A stretch of 64,000 bases of DNA, taken from assembly GCA_032718475.1 (NCBI GenBank), contig JAUCBJ010007832.1, positions 1-64,000 of the forward strand. The letters run 5' to 3'. The stretch is from Nemertoderma westbladi. Its lineage: Eukaryota > Xenacoelomorpha > Nemertodermatida > Nemertodermatidae. Shown piece by piece: positions 53,273 through 64,000 of this stretch. The notes under the pieces are model-generated. The model was not told the origin of the DNA, did no database searches, and saw nothing but the letters and a program-made list of their open reading frames with translations. The position numbers and the translations under genes were made by a program. The first letter of the stretch is position 1. Each line of letters starts with the position of its first letter.

Positions 53273-54721
53273 ATGACGGAGTTGATAGAAGATGATCTTG
53301 GTATCAAGGAGCGATATACTCTACCTTTGCAAGCATTTGTGGATAGCTTAATACGCGGTGAAACCGATCCAACCATTACGGAGGACAATGGTCGTTATAT
53401 CGAACCGCCGACGTCCCAAGAGCAACTTACGCGTGAATTGGACTATCGAAAATTCACCGCTCGCTATACGCATCGTGATAATACGTATATGGACTTCCTA
53501 ACTACCGGCCATCCTATCGATTTACATGATACGGACGATGTAGACACCGAAAGGAAAATGGTTCTATTTAAATATCATACCCAGCGGAGTCGTAACGATA
53601 AACCGAAAATAGATCACGAAAATTCTATTCGTAACAGACTGGGAAGACGAACCAATATGCCTAGAATCTGAGGAGATTCAGCCTATTGCGCCCGGAACAG
53701 CGACAACGATTACATCCTAGAATGGTATCAAGGTCCACAGTGTCTCACTGCGTACGATTATCGCCATGCCAACTATGTTTCTCGGCAACGTTGTCGGTTA
53801 TGCGCATCGAGAGACCATGTTACGCCCATGGACACAAACGTCCGCTGTTCCTATTTCCACGAACAACCGGCGATGAAAATTTATTGCGCGTATTGCAGAT
53901 TAAATAATTTGCACGTTTTTGCGGTTTGCCCTCAATTTATGACTCAACGTCACCATTGTCAACTAAAGGGACATGCCAGTTTCGATTGCCCTTTTAATCA
54001 CGATTTGGAAAGCGTAGATGAAATGATCACACTACGTTACATCAGAGCTTGGGAAGCGAACGCTGATTTACATTGTGATTCGCGCCATCGCTATTATCCC
54101 GGACATGCTTACGAAGGAGTTTATGCGTTCCATCCTTATCTATTCGCTTCGGTTGAACAGAAATCACGCATATCAAGTTACGAGCTACTGAAGCGCGTTG
54201 GAGAATGTATTTCAACCAAATTCGTACGCAAATTTCTCAGGAGTGTTAATCCTAGCGACCTTCATTCCTATAACTTAATCAATTATATCCGTCAGGATCC
54301 GGACTATGGAGACTTGTTTGTTAACTCACACCCCGAGTTACAGGAAGTATATCGACGGCCTTACGAATACCGAGCCCGCGAACGCGAGTTGGAAAGGACC
54401 ATTAAACCCCGGAGGTTTCTAACTGCCTATGGTCCACCCACGGCCCTCGTTCAGACCACTCGTAAAGGACCCGTAAGAGCGGCTGTCTTGAAACGAGCTC
54501 TCAAGGCCGTTAGACCCCTCTCCCCGGACGTTGATGTCAATCAACCCGGTACTTCGACTGGCGGATACACCGACCAAAATCCTACACCCTCTGATGCAAT
54601 CATATTGCACCCTTCACCCCGGAGTTATAGCCCTCCTTGTAAAGTGGCTCGCCCCAAAGAGAAAAGGACTCTGGCTAGCTTTAAGAAACTGCGTAAACGC
54701 CGTCCGCGCAAGAAAGACTAA
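53273..54721 (+). CDS. BEL B extra 3' ORF: Cys/His-rich basic protein with one in-frame TGA
   Basis: ATG at 53273; one frame runs to TAA 54719-54721 (482 codons), broken only by TGA at 53669-53671. Residues 1-~125 match A. After the TGA comes a Cys/His-rich region: CRLCASRDHV, IYCAYCRLNNLHVFAVC, HHCQLKGHASFDCPFNH, suggesting two or three zinc-binding fingers. The tail is Pro/Ser-rich then strongly basic ([21 protein letters not shown]). No signal peptide or membrane helix was seen, so it is probably not an envelope. No family recognised. Position in the 3' part resembles accessory ORFs. The TGA may be damage or read through. Confidence 0.7.
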
Positions 54722-54791
54722 CTGTTTAGAGTATTTACGTATATTAGAAACTGTGATTTTGTATATTTTATAGACTCAAATCCCATTTTCT

Positions 54792-54799
54792 GGGAGCGG
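54792..54799 (+). promoter_or_regulatory. Likely polypurine tract of BEL B
   Basis: GGGAGCGG directly before the 3' LTR, identical to A at 21083-21090. Confidence 0.5.
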
Positions 54800-56058
54800 T
54801 GTAAAAGCTTCTGTGGGATATAACTGGCCCTTTTGCTTCGCAATCCAGTTTCCCCCCAGGCGCTGGAATACTCTAAAAAAGGTTCTCTAATTGTATATAT
54901 ATTCCCCTCGCCCGCAAGGTACCGTTACAGGTGTTTTAACGGACATAAAAGTCATTCTGCTATATACGTGTTTTAGCGGACATGGTAAGGCAAAAACCTG
55001 CAATGCACCAAATACCTTTCACAGCTTAGCCGTGATGATTCATATTACGACATCTAACAGCTGGTTGCTGACATGGAAACAGCCATTGGACGCAGGGTTC
55101 TTTGTTGGCTTGAGCCAATCAGAGCGATTTTTCCTGTCGACGTGTAGCTTTTCGGCCGATCATAAGGAGAGTGTTCAGTCTTACTGTTTTTTCTTGTTAC
55201 TTTATTGTTGTTGCTATCTAGGCCAGTAACAACGGCTCTAGAGTCAATTCATTTCATACTTTAGAAGAAACATTAGTAGGCTCAAGATTATAGAGCGTAT
55301 AACTGTTATCGGTTCATAACAACTCACATATCGGTCCATATCAGTACATTGTCATATCATATCTTAACCTACCGTCTTAATAGTTTGCTGTTGTTTGGTT
55401 GAATATTATTTGGAGAACATTTATAAAGAACCCAAATTTCCCAATTTTCTTGATACACTACAGGTTAGAGAGACGGGTTATATATAGCGATTGCGACTTA
55501 TATTATTGTGGTTTGTAGTGAATTTAATGCTATTTGATAAGCACTACATGAATCCGTTGCTGTTCTCTTTATATATGATAAAATTCATTGACGGTCGGCA
55601 AATTAGTGAGCAGTATTGTGTGTTACCGGTAGTGTGCATGATTGTGACTGATAACTAAGCATTTCCTAAAGAATGCGCCTCATACGTGAATCATAAGCCT
55701 TACCGACTTACCGTTGTGATTAGTATAAGTCATATCTCGGTTTACTTAGATAGAGCGCCACGTCCTAAAGGAACTGTTAATATTTCCCGAAAGTAAATAA
55801 TATTAGTCAGAAATTAATTATTAACGATCAATCGAATAATACAGTACAGTAAGCTTACACTGCAATAATAATCTAAGCCCTCAGAATCCAGTCTCCCGGG
55901 AACATCCAGCGGGTGAATGGACGCGCACTAGGCTGGCTTCTGCTAATGTTGTGTTTATTGGTATTAAATATTTGTCATCTTCTAAAGTATATTTATAAAC
56001 CAAAAGACATATAAATTTTGGCAGGTTAAACTGCTAAAGGTCTTCAAAAGCGCGTACA
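54800..56058 (+). repeat. BEL B 3' LTR
   Basis: 1259 bp, same length as the 5' LTR, followed by GCTCG (56059-56063) and the resumed decamer minisatellite. Confidence 0.94.
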
Positions 56059-56929
56059 GCTCGTTCTTGCTCATTGTTGCTCATTGTTGCTCATTTTTGC
56101 TCGTTGTTGCTCAAGGTTGTTGTTCGTTGTTGCTCATTGTTGCTCGTTGATGATCGTTGTTGATCGTTGTTGATCGTTGTTGCTCATTGTTGTACGTTGT
56201 TGATCGTTGTTGCTCATTGTTGCTCTTTGTTGCTCGTTGTTGCTCATTGTTGCTTGTTGTTGCTCATTGTTGCTCGTTGTTGATCGTTGTTGCTCATTAT
56301 TGGTCGTTGTTGCTCATTGTTGCTTGCTGTTGCTCATTGTTGCTCGTTGTTTCTCATTGTTGCTCGTTGTTGCACATTGTTGTTGTTCGTTGTTGCTCAT
56401 TGTTACTAATTGTTGATCGTTGTTGCTTATTGTTGCTCATTGTTGCTCGTTGTGTCTCATTGTTTGTCGTTGTTGCTTATTGTTGCTCATTTTTGCTCGT
56501 TGTTGCTCATTGTTGTTGATCGTTTCTGCTCATTGTTGCTCGTTGTTGTTCATTGTTGCTCGTTCTTGCTCATTGTTGCTCATTTATGCTCGTTGTTGCT
56601 CAAGGTTGTTGTTCGTTGTTGCTCATTGTTGCTCGTTGTTGATCGTTGTTGATCGTTGTTGCTCATTGTTGTACGTTGTTGATCGTTGTTGCTCATTGTT
56701 GCTCATTGTTGCTCGCTGTTGCTCATTGTTGCTTGTTGTTGCGCGTTGTTGTTCAGTGTTGCTCGTTGTTGCTCATTGTTGCACGTTGTTGATCGTTGTA
56801 GCTCATTGTTGCTCATTGTTGCTCGTTGTTGCTCATTGTTGCTTGTTGTTGCTCATTTTTGCTCGTTGTTGCTCATTGTTGTTCATTGTTGCTCATTTTT
56901 GCTCGTTGTTGCTCATTGTTATCGTTGTT
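56059..56929. repeat. 10-bp minisatellite, right part
   Basis: Continuation of the GTTGCTCATT / GTTGCTCGTT array, about 87 units, ending near GTTATCGTTGTT. Same unit and variants as 42576-43954. Confidence 0.95.
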
Positions 56930-59639
56930 AAAAATTGCATTAGCCTGTCTGCCTGTTAGCTGTTTAAAAATTCCGGCTCGCTTCTCTCGCCTTTCTTTTT
57001 TTCTGTTACATGGTTACTGCTGTACAGAGCACAGAGGTACAGCTGTACCTACTGTTGTTACCAACCAATCCCGGAAAAAATAACATAATCGCAATGATAA
57101 CCTATCTAAAAATAGTGTTATTTTAGTCCTAGGAAAAAATAACACATTTATTTTTCAACACTCCGGTATCTGCATGTTGAAATTATATTTATGCTTGTTT
57201 TCCGTGTTGTGAACACAGTAGTTAGCTTACGGTACCGGTACCTTTACTAACATGAGTGAAAGTGAAAGTTGTAAGAATAAGACTAGCGTAGGCCTATGGT
57301 ATGTTTTCAGTTCAGAGCAAGGACTACTATACTACAGGACTGGCATACTGCCTGATCCGACTTCGCTAGCGAAGTCCATTCATTTCATACTGCAGTACTG
57401 CTGTAAGCTGTACTGCTACCGTAGAATGATTTATTACTGTATTACAGTATTATACCAGTATACTTACCTACAAACAGACAGCTAGACAGTTCTGCAGTTT
57501 ACTGAACGTTCGCGCAGTGAAACTTCCACCTGCTGTCCTGTCGGTGCCGAATGAGATCAGTGGATCGCCGCGCTACCACGACGCAGTGCAGGCAGATGAC
57601 AGATGACGGCTCCCCGTTTAAGTTATGGAAGCACTGCCGTCATTTGTATTCAACATTCTGACATTGGCCAGAGTGTCCCGCGCAGCCGCGGGAATTCCGC
57701 ACAAGAAAGTCCCTGGCGGTTCCTTGCGACCAACAATACCTCCATTCTACTTCCCTTATCGTGTGTTCCACCGCGACCCCCCACTCCACGATAACTCCCT
57801 CCCATTGCGGAACGCCAACTTCAGTTGCTCAATGAGCGAGATTTAATTGGGGGCTTTTTGCAGCTGACTGAACCCGTTGTTTCTAAGTGGCTAAAGGGAA
57901 TCGCAGGATACGGTCGCGATACTGACATTTTTGTGAAGCGATCGGAGTTCCAAGTAGCCTATTGCTTTTCTTATTCCATAACGACGAATATGCAGGTTTC
58001 ACTTTTGTCAAAGAAGCAACTTACGTTGCAGGATTCCTGCCCTGGTAAAGGATTCCTGCCCTGGTGGATTACAACTTGCTCCTCATGCCTCATCACCTCT
58101 TATGATGGACCATGGTGTCGGCTGCGTGGGTGGATGCTTTACCTAACAGCCTAATGGAACTATACGGTGCTACAAACAACTAACTCAAGTAGTGCACATG
58201 ATTGCGGTCTATTACGGTATCTCCCCACTGCCACCAATAGCTGCTTGCCGTATCCTAGCAAACACCCTTCTTACTGTCTTAATGGAGTACAAAAGCGATC
58301 TATGGAAGAAACGGATAGGCAGAAACGGCGCGACTCGCATTCTGGCGATACAGCCGCACAAACTAAATTAGTAAATTAAATTCCCCCGAATAACGGGAAG
58401 TGGACAAAATAAATAAATATTATTGTATACCAGGCCGAAATATGATATCGTTTCGTATCACGTCAAACTGTGAACTGAGATATTTCTCTACAGGGGGTCA
58501 CACGTTGAGTCCGCGCCCGGAGAGACTCATAAAAACTGAGATATATATATAAAGGAGTCTACAGGGGAGTCATTCGTTTAATTTTCCGGTTTATGTTTAA
58601 TATTCGGGATTGATACTTAATCAATTTATTAATTAATAAATTCAATATCTTTTTTTTATTCATAATAATAATCAATAATTTGATTGAAGATTTTTTAATT
58701 AATGAAGAGCCCGTATCGGGGTCATTGATGTGTTTTCACTCTGGGGTGGGGAATATTGGGTCGGCTATCGTAATAAATAATAAAGTAATAACATAGAGTA
58801 CCTACTAACTAGTAATATAAAGTATCCGATATCATCTGTGTCACAACATTCCCCTACCAATAGGGGTACTGCTCACATCGTTTTTTATGTCGCACAATGT
58901 ACTAACTCAACACGGTCGTTCTAGACTATAATGAATAGTTAGTACACAACACTCGTCGTCCCCTTTGTTACAAGCCTCGCTGCGCTCGTCCTTTATTTCT
59001 TGACACCAAAATATATTATGTTACTAATAATTACGATTGTGTACTAAATTTCATACAAATCCATTGATAACAATGTCTATAACAGTATGAAGCAATACCA
59101 AACCAATGGACTCGAAATGAAAGTCGGATGAAGGGGTGTGCCAGTCCTGTAGTATAGTAGTCCTTGGTTCAGAGTGTAGGTAGACTGACCGAATGCATCG
59201 TACAGTACAGGTAGCGGTACCACAGCTTCCTTTAAGATCTCAATCACATCACTGCCTTACAACTACAGAACCTACCTGACCGGTAGGCCTACAGAACAGA
59301 GCATATTGGGGAATAATTTATTGTACTGTACCCAGTACCGGTACTAGCAAACTAAACGGGAAATGCAGCACTGGTAGGCCTACACTACAAGTTCAGATTG
59401 CACACTCAACTCAGCCTACTCAGAGATCTTTTACTTTCGGTATTTGACAATTATGGACAGCAGCATCTTGATCATGGCAGAGGAATGCCATTCTCAACAG
59501 TTTCTACGATTCTACCCTAAAGACGGACGTACCAGACAGACAGACTTGTACCTACCAGTTGTAAATAACGTAGGTTTACATACTGCACATGCACAATGCT
59601 GTAGAACTACGGTACCGGTACAACGATAATAAAATTTAA
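56930..59639. other. Unassigned region
   Basis: Several short open stretches on the plus strand (57603-58379) are more GC-rich than their surroundings, but they lie in shifting frames and resemble no family I recognise. They could be a decayed gene or transposon. GTACCGGTAC words are frequent. No other feature seen. Confidence 0.3.
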
Positions 59640-60500
59640 GAAATTCCACCAAAAATATAATTATTTACTTTTTCGCCAGGAAAAAAAGTTAAATGTTTTC
59701 TCCAGCTTTTGGTCTAAATTCGGGCGAAAAAGTAACAATTTAAGAATAAATAATTATTTATTACATGGGGAAAAAAATTAGAACTTTTTTTCATTATTCT
59801 CGAGGCATTTTATTTACCGAGCTTCAGCGAGGTTAATAAAGGGTTGATAGAATATTGAGAAACGAAAAATGTTCTACTTTTTTCTCATATACTGTAATAC
59901 GTAAGTTTATTCTTAAGTTAAATTGGTACATCGTATACAGTATGGTAAGCCTACAGTACATTGGATAACGTACAGCGATATAGAGTTACAAAATAAATTG
60001 AACTATACTACAGTATTTAATATATTGCGTCCATAGTTACTGTGATTCAAATTCTTGTACTCTGGGTTTAACTCATGATTCTGATTACTCAAAGTTAAAT
60101 AATTCAATGTTCTCGAATATTTATTACATAACTAGAGAGCCGATTAACAACATAAACCAATATTGGATATTGAGTTCCGTTTTGGAGTACGCCTTGTAAA
60201 TACTAAAGTTACAATAACTTTTGAGTGCATGCATAGATTTAGCACAAATTACTTGCAAACCTTTTCTACGTCGATGCTCTTGCAACACAATTAGTGAAAT
60301 TTAAAAAATGTCACCAAAAATATTTTATTTTCCTATTTTCGCCGGGAAAAAAGTAAAATTAATGCAATCGTATGGTTACTATTTTCCTATGGAAAAAGTA
60401 CCTCCTTTTCCCGATTTTTGGGTATACAGTATTCGATCGAAAGAGTACGTGTACGCTAACAATTTAAGAGTAATATTACATACAGTAAGTTGTGAAATCG
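59640..60500. repeat. Dispersed repeat, inverted relative to 8605-9175
   Basis: Shares, in reverse, CCTTTTCTACGTCGATGCTC, TTCTCGAATATTTATTACAT and ATTCTCGAGGCATTTTATTT with the HDC intron copy. The block AAAAGTAACAATTTAAGAATAA lies near one edge and is duplicated in this copy. Confidence 0.6.
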
Positions 60501-60964
60501 GTATTACTGTTGGCATTAATATGTAAAATTTTTCAGCAATCTAACGTGTAATGTATACCTACTGTACTTTATGTTACCCTGTTAGGTTACCCCTCCTTAT
60601 AAGAAAATACAATATGTCAGTATGTGTGTGATTATTTTTTGTGAATGATTTTTACCCTTTCGCGAGTCGCACATGCACTGGTTTCGGAAACTTGGGTTTC
60701 ATTGAATTTTGAAGTACAAAAAATCAAGTGCTGGCGGAATTTATTGCATCGAAGCGAAGTGTTTGGGTTAGGCCTACTTTACATACATTTTCTGCCATTT
60801 TTTATACAAAGGTAAATGCTGAGTGATAAAATAAAAATATGAAGGCCCGCTCATGTTATTTATTTATTTTATGCCTTGCCCGCTCGTGTTATTTATTAAT
60901 TTGTAATTAGTGTCTCCCCCCCAAAATTTCCAAGCCCCATTTTTATATTTCTACCCCCAAACAA

Positions 60965-61054
60965 TATTACCCTGATATTTTGTTATTTTTCCGGTTATTT
61001 TAACCCTCGGAACAGGAAAAATAACCGGAAAAATAACAAAATATCAGGGTAATA
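60965..61054. repeat. 37-bp perfect inverted repeat, 16-nt loop
   Basis: 60965-61001 is the exact reverse complement of 61018-61054 (begins TATTACCCTGATATTTTG). It lies about 0.8 kb upstream of PRMT5. Probably the fused ends of a small fold-back element. Confidence 0.9.
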
Positions 61055-61876
61055 AATATAGACATTGGCAGACTGGTTACACTCCTTCAAATGGAAATTC
61101 CATTGGCTGATTGGCGCGGCGCTCTTCAAAAATAAATTGTTTCAATGCAGCAATGTGCGGCGCACTTAAAAATTTCGTCGCCGCGGGGTTTGCTTCTAAA
61201 TTGCATTGACGAGCGGCGCGCATAAAAATTGGGCGGCGCGCTATCCGGCGCACTTTTTGGATGGATTCCATACAGGGCGTGGGTGGACCCAGTTTCGGCT
61301 TATGTCGATTCACCTTGCGGTTGAAACCGCCAGGTTGTCCCGTATCCACTGTAAACTGCCAAAAGTGATTTTTTTTTTTTTTTTTGTTATATTCCCCAGT
61401 AAGTAAGTTGGCAAAATATTATGTATATTAATTTACTTTCAGTTTCCAGTTTTTATTGTTGTTGCTTTCAACGTTTCAAGCTAGGTATATTTTCCCGTAT
61501 TGTATATTCGTTTATGTTTATCGTCCTGATGATGTTCGAGTTATAGTTTTGATATAGTTTATTTATTCCTGTTTTTGTATGTTTCGTGCTTTATTGGTAT
61601 ATTTGTGTTTGGTATTATCTTTCTTTTGGACTCCGGTCAATAAAATATATATCTATCTAGACCACTGGCAGACTGGCAATGCTCCTTGGTAGGCCTGTCG
61701 CTACCGGTACGCCAGGTTTCTGAACTGAATCAGTGAATATTACATTAAACAGTTCAGCAGTTACAGGCCAGGTCTAAAATAATAAATTAAAATATAATTA
61801 TTTTCTTACCAGTATTCCGTACCAATCTGCCAGTACCAGAGTACTGCAGTACCGGTACATCCTGAATTACAGAATT
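61055..61876. other. PRMT5 upstream region
   Basis: Includes GGCGCGC-rich DNA (61105-61250), a T run at 61370-61385, then TACCGGTAC-rich DNA before the start codon. The minus-strand open frame at 61077-61349 resembles no known protein. Promoter elements were not identified. Confidence 0.35.
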
Positions 61877-63763
61877 ATGGCGTTATCTCAGAACACATCA
61901 TCTCAATCAAGATTCTCTTGTGGTCGCGATTTTTCCGCAGTACCGAATCTACCGGTGACACTGGAGGAATGTTCAACAGACGGGTTCGATTTCGCAGTGG
62001 CTCCAATCTTCCATCCCCGACACAAACGGGAGTTCCTTTCAGGACCAGCCCGCTACCGTCCGGGACCCTCTACCCGACCGGACCTCACTCTCAGCTCCAC
62101 CGACTGGTCTTCCCTCATTGTGGGTCGCATTTCGCACTGGATCGACACGGATTCCCGAACGGACCACGTCCGCGCAAACTCAATCCTCGCGCTCAAACAA
62201 GAACTCCTCTACTGCATGCATCTCTCCCTCCCAGCCATCCTCATCCCCATCAAAGGGTTTAGTTGCGCTAACCTCGCGCGCACCCTGTTGGAGCATCTCA
62301 TGGGCGCTGCCCACTACCACGTCTGGATGGAAGTACCCATGCTATCCCGGGAGGCCTCGGTCTCGGGGGAGACCCCGCTCCCAAGACGAATGGACTCCTG
62401 GCACTGGTGGAACCAATTCCGGAAAATGTGCCACTACAACAAGAGGTTGGGACTGGCCCTGGTCCTCTCCTCCGATTTGCCTTCGCCGGATGCCGTTAGT
62501 AGATGGGTCGGCGAAGTTATTAAAGTCATCATCATTCCCACCTCCATCTTCCTCACCAACAGTAAAGGCTACCCCGTGCTCCCCAAGGCCCACCAAGTAA
62601 TCCTTCAACGGATGTTTAAACTCGATATCCAGGTGGTTATCCGCGGTAGTTGTCGCCACTGTCTCCCAGGTAAGGGAATGCGCGCCTACTGGCAGTATCT
62701 CGAGTATCTATGGCAACACCGACCACTCCTCAACACCGTGGAGACTTTCGCGCGCGGATACGAGGACTACCTGCAGTGTCCGCTGCAACCCTTGATGGAC
62801 AACCTCGAGTCGCAGACGTACGAGGTGTTCGAGAAGGACCCCGTTAAATACACGGAGTACCAAACCGCGGTTAAACTCGCGCTGTTAGCGCGCGTCCCGG
62901 ACGACAAGGTAGAGACCCCGCAGGTCGCTATGGTGCTGGGCGCTGGGAGGGGTCCTTTAGTCCGGGCCGTACTCGAGGCGGCTAAAGAGTGTTCTAGAAC
63001 GGTGAAAGTGTACGCGGTCGAGAAGAACCCCAACGCCGTGGTCACGTTGTTGGCCCTCAAGGAGGAGTTGTGGGGCGATTCGGTTACGGTGGTGGCCAGC
63101 GATATGCGAGACTTCGAGCCGACGGAGAAGGCGGACATCCTGGTGTCCGAACTTCTGGGTTCATTCGGGGACAACGAGTTGTCTCCCGAGTGTCTGGACG
63201 GAGCCAACCGCTATCTGCGACCCGACGGCATCTCGATTCCCACTTCCTACACCTCCTACATCGCTCCCATCTCCTCCCACAAGATCTACACCGAACTCAA
63301 ATCGACGGCTAAAGACCCCTGCAAACCGTTCGAGGCTCCTTTCGAGACGCCCTACGTAGTCCGTCTCCACAACCACTACACGCTGGCGCCGCCCCAACCG
63401 CTGTTCACCTTCCGTCACCCGAACCGCGACTCCCCTCACGATAACTCCCGTTACTCCCAGTTAACCTTCGCTATCCGCTCCCCCGGTACCGTCCACGGGT
63501 TCGCGGGTTACTTCGACTCCGCTCTCTACAACGACGTCTCCATCAGCATCCACCCGGACACCCACTCCTCCGGGATGTTCTCCTGGTTCCCCATCATCTT
63601 CCCGCTGAAGGAGGCCGTGTTTGTGGAGGCCGGCGACCGGGTCACCATCCACTTCTGGCGGTGCGTCACCGCCAAGAAGGTCTGGTATGAGTGGTGCATC
63701 AGCGAGCCCCAACCCTCCGACATCCATAATCCCACGGGTAGATCATTCTGGATCGGTCTGTAG
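61877..63763 (+). CDS. PRMT5: Protein arginine N-methyltransferase 5, single exon, 628 aa
   Basis: PRMT5 transfers methyl groups from S-adenosylmethionine to make symmetric dimethylarginine on Sm proteins and histones, with its WD-repeat partner MEP50. The N-terminus carries the TIM-barrel region (GRDFSAVPNLP, FHPRHKREF, LIVGRISHWI; PTSIFLTN, GYEDYLQCPLQPLMDNLES). The Rossmann fold follows: Phe318 in FEKDPVKY (the PRMT5 signature Phe), SAM loop LGAGRGPL (354-361), and the double-Glu loop SELLGSFGDNE with Glu425 and Glu434. The C-terminal beta-barrel ends GRSFWIGL, the family's usual end. Length is close to the human 637. The whole gene is one exon and GC-richer than its surroundings; most animal PRMT5 genes have many introns. 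All key residues are intact, so it is probably functional. Confidence 0.96.
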   Translation: MALSQNTSSQSRFSCGRDFSAVPNLPVTLEECSTDGFDFAVAPIFHPRHKREFLSGPARYRPGPSTRPDLTLSSTDWSSLIVGRISHWIDTDSRTDHVRANSILALKQELLYCMHLSLPAILIPIKGFSCANLARTLLEHLMGAAHYHVWMEVPMLSREASVSGETPLPRRMDSWHWWNQFRKMCHYNKRLGLALVLSSDLPSPDAVSRWVGEVIKVIIIPTSIFLTNSKGYPVLPKAHQVILQRMFKLDIQVVIRGSCRHCLPGKGMRAYWQYLEYLWQHRPLLNTVETFARGYEDYLQCPLQPLMDNLESQTYEVFEKDPVKYTEYQTAVKLALLARVPDDKVETPQVAMVLGAGRGPLVRAVLEAAKECSRTVKVYAVEKNPNAVVTLLALKEELWGDSVTVVASDMRDFEPTEKADILVSELLGSFGDNELSPECLDGANRYLRPDGISIPTSYTSYIAPISSHKIYTELKSTAKDPCKPFEAPFETPYVVRLHNHYTLAPPQPLFTFRHPNRDSPHDNSRYSQLTFAIRSPGTVHGFAGYFDSALYNDVSISIHPDTHSSGMFSWFPIIFPLKEAVFVEAGDRVTIHFWRCVTAKKVWYEWCISEPQPSDIHNPTGRSFWIGL

Positions 63764-63836
63764 TTCTAACTAGTATTAGTGATATGGTGTAACTGTAGTC
63801 TATGGTCTCATTAACATTACAGGATTGTTTGCAATC

Positions 63837-63842
63837 AATAAA
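63837..63842 (+). terminator. PRMT5 poly(A) signal AATAAA
   Basis: AATAAA lies 74 bp after the stop codon on the coding strand. No A-tail or flanking duplication follows. Confidence 0.6.
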
Positions 63843-64000
63843 GTTAGCAGTTTATGGAGACATCAGTAGCGCAGTAAGTAGTTGATTGTGCATCCGCCAT
63901 GACGATGCCAGAATAACTACATTGAATTCATTAAGTTTTTCTTTGCTTTTAACCTTAAAAATACCTCAATTATAATCTACAGATCGTTTCAACAAACTAC

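Larger units (their letters stand above)
43955..56058 (+). mobile_element. BEL/Pao-type LTR retrotransposon B (non-autonomous), 12,104 bp
   Basis: LTRs of 1259 bp (TGT...ACA) flank a 9.6-kb interior with the same layout as A: leader, gag-protease fused to the Pol RNase H remnant, spacer, extra 3' ORF. I found only two substitutions between the LTRs, so it is younger than A. Its gag-protease frame is intact. It inserted into the 10-bp minisatellite. Confidence 0.93.

Noticed and set aside
57241-57485. Small protein starting MSESESCKNKTSVG
   Set aside because: The frame quickly becomes low-complexity Tyr/Cys-rich sequence with no family resemblance or supporting structure.
62342-63735. Several open frames on the opposite strand and other frames of PRMT5
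   Set aside because: They are by-products of the GC-rich PRMT5 coding sequence; the +1 frame alone matches the full PRMT5 family.

Overview
This is an animal nuclear genome window, AT-rich, with spliced genes on GT-AG introns and a heavy load of LTR elements, LINEs, SINEs, MITEs and minisatellites. The gene families and the very frequent palindromic words TACCGGTA and TAGGCCTA would suit a marine invertebrate, perhaps a deuterostome such as an echinoderm or hemichordate. I cannot fix the species from sequence alone.

Host genes. (1) A complete gene on the minus strand, 1663-26936, has eight coding exons that join in frame into a 540-residue PLP-dependent group II decarboxylase, most like histidine decarboxylase (HDC). 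Its introns carry a 45-bp minisatellite built from its own exon 6 splice donor, LINE fragments, a 104-bp-arm palindrome and a 12.4-kb LTR element. (2) An intronless, complete PRMT5 arginine methyltransferase lies on the plus strand at 61877-63763.

Mobile DNA. Two full-length BEL/Pao-type LTR retrotransposons are present: A (9866-22229, target duplication ACAGT, inside a small MITE in HDC intron 3) and B (43955-56058, target duplication GCTCG, inside a 10-bp minisatellite). Both encode Gag, zinc knuckles and an aspartic protease, then jump directly to a remnant of the RNase H end of Pol. Reverse transcriptase and integrase are missing with the same seam in both copies. Both also carry an unrecognised extra ORF upstream of the 3' LTR. 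Its ends are shared, but its middle differs completely between A and B. They therefore look like one lineage of non-autonomous elements mobilised by a partner in trans. Other elements are a near full-length LINE with a 12-bp target duplication (28990-32157), a second large LINE fragment (34726-36775), three smaller LINE fragments, tRNA-derived SINEs (33305-34515), a broken Harbinger-type Myb/SANT gene (40025-40994), several MITEs and three minisatellites (45, 53 and 10 bp units).

Layout: 1-1252 repeats; 1663-26936 HDC-like gene with intronic repeats; 26937-28977 empty intergenic; 28978-36775 LINE, MITE and SINE cluster; 37813-38915 53-bp minisatellite; 39473-41300 C tract and Harbinger remnant; 42576-56929 10-bp minisatellite split by BEL element B; 56930-61876 repeats and unassigned DNA; 61877-63842 PRMT5 with its poly(A) signal.
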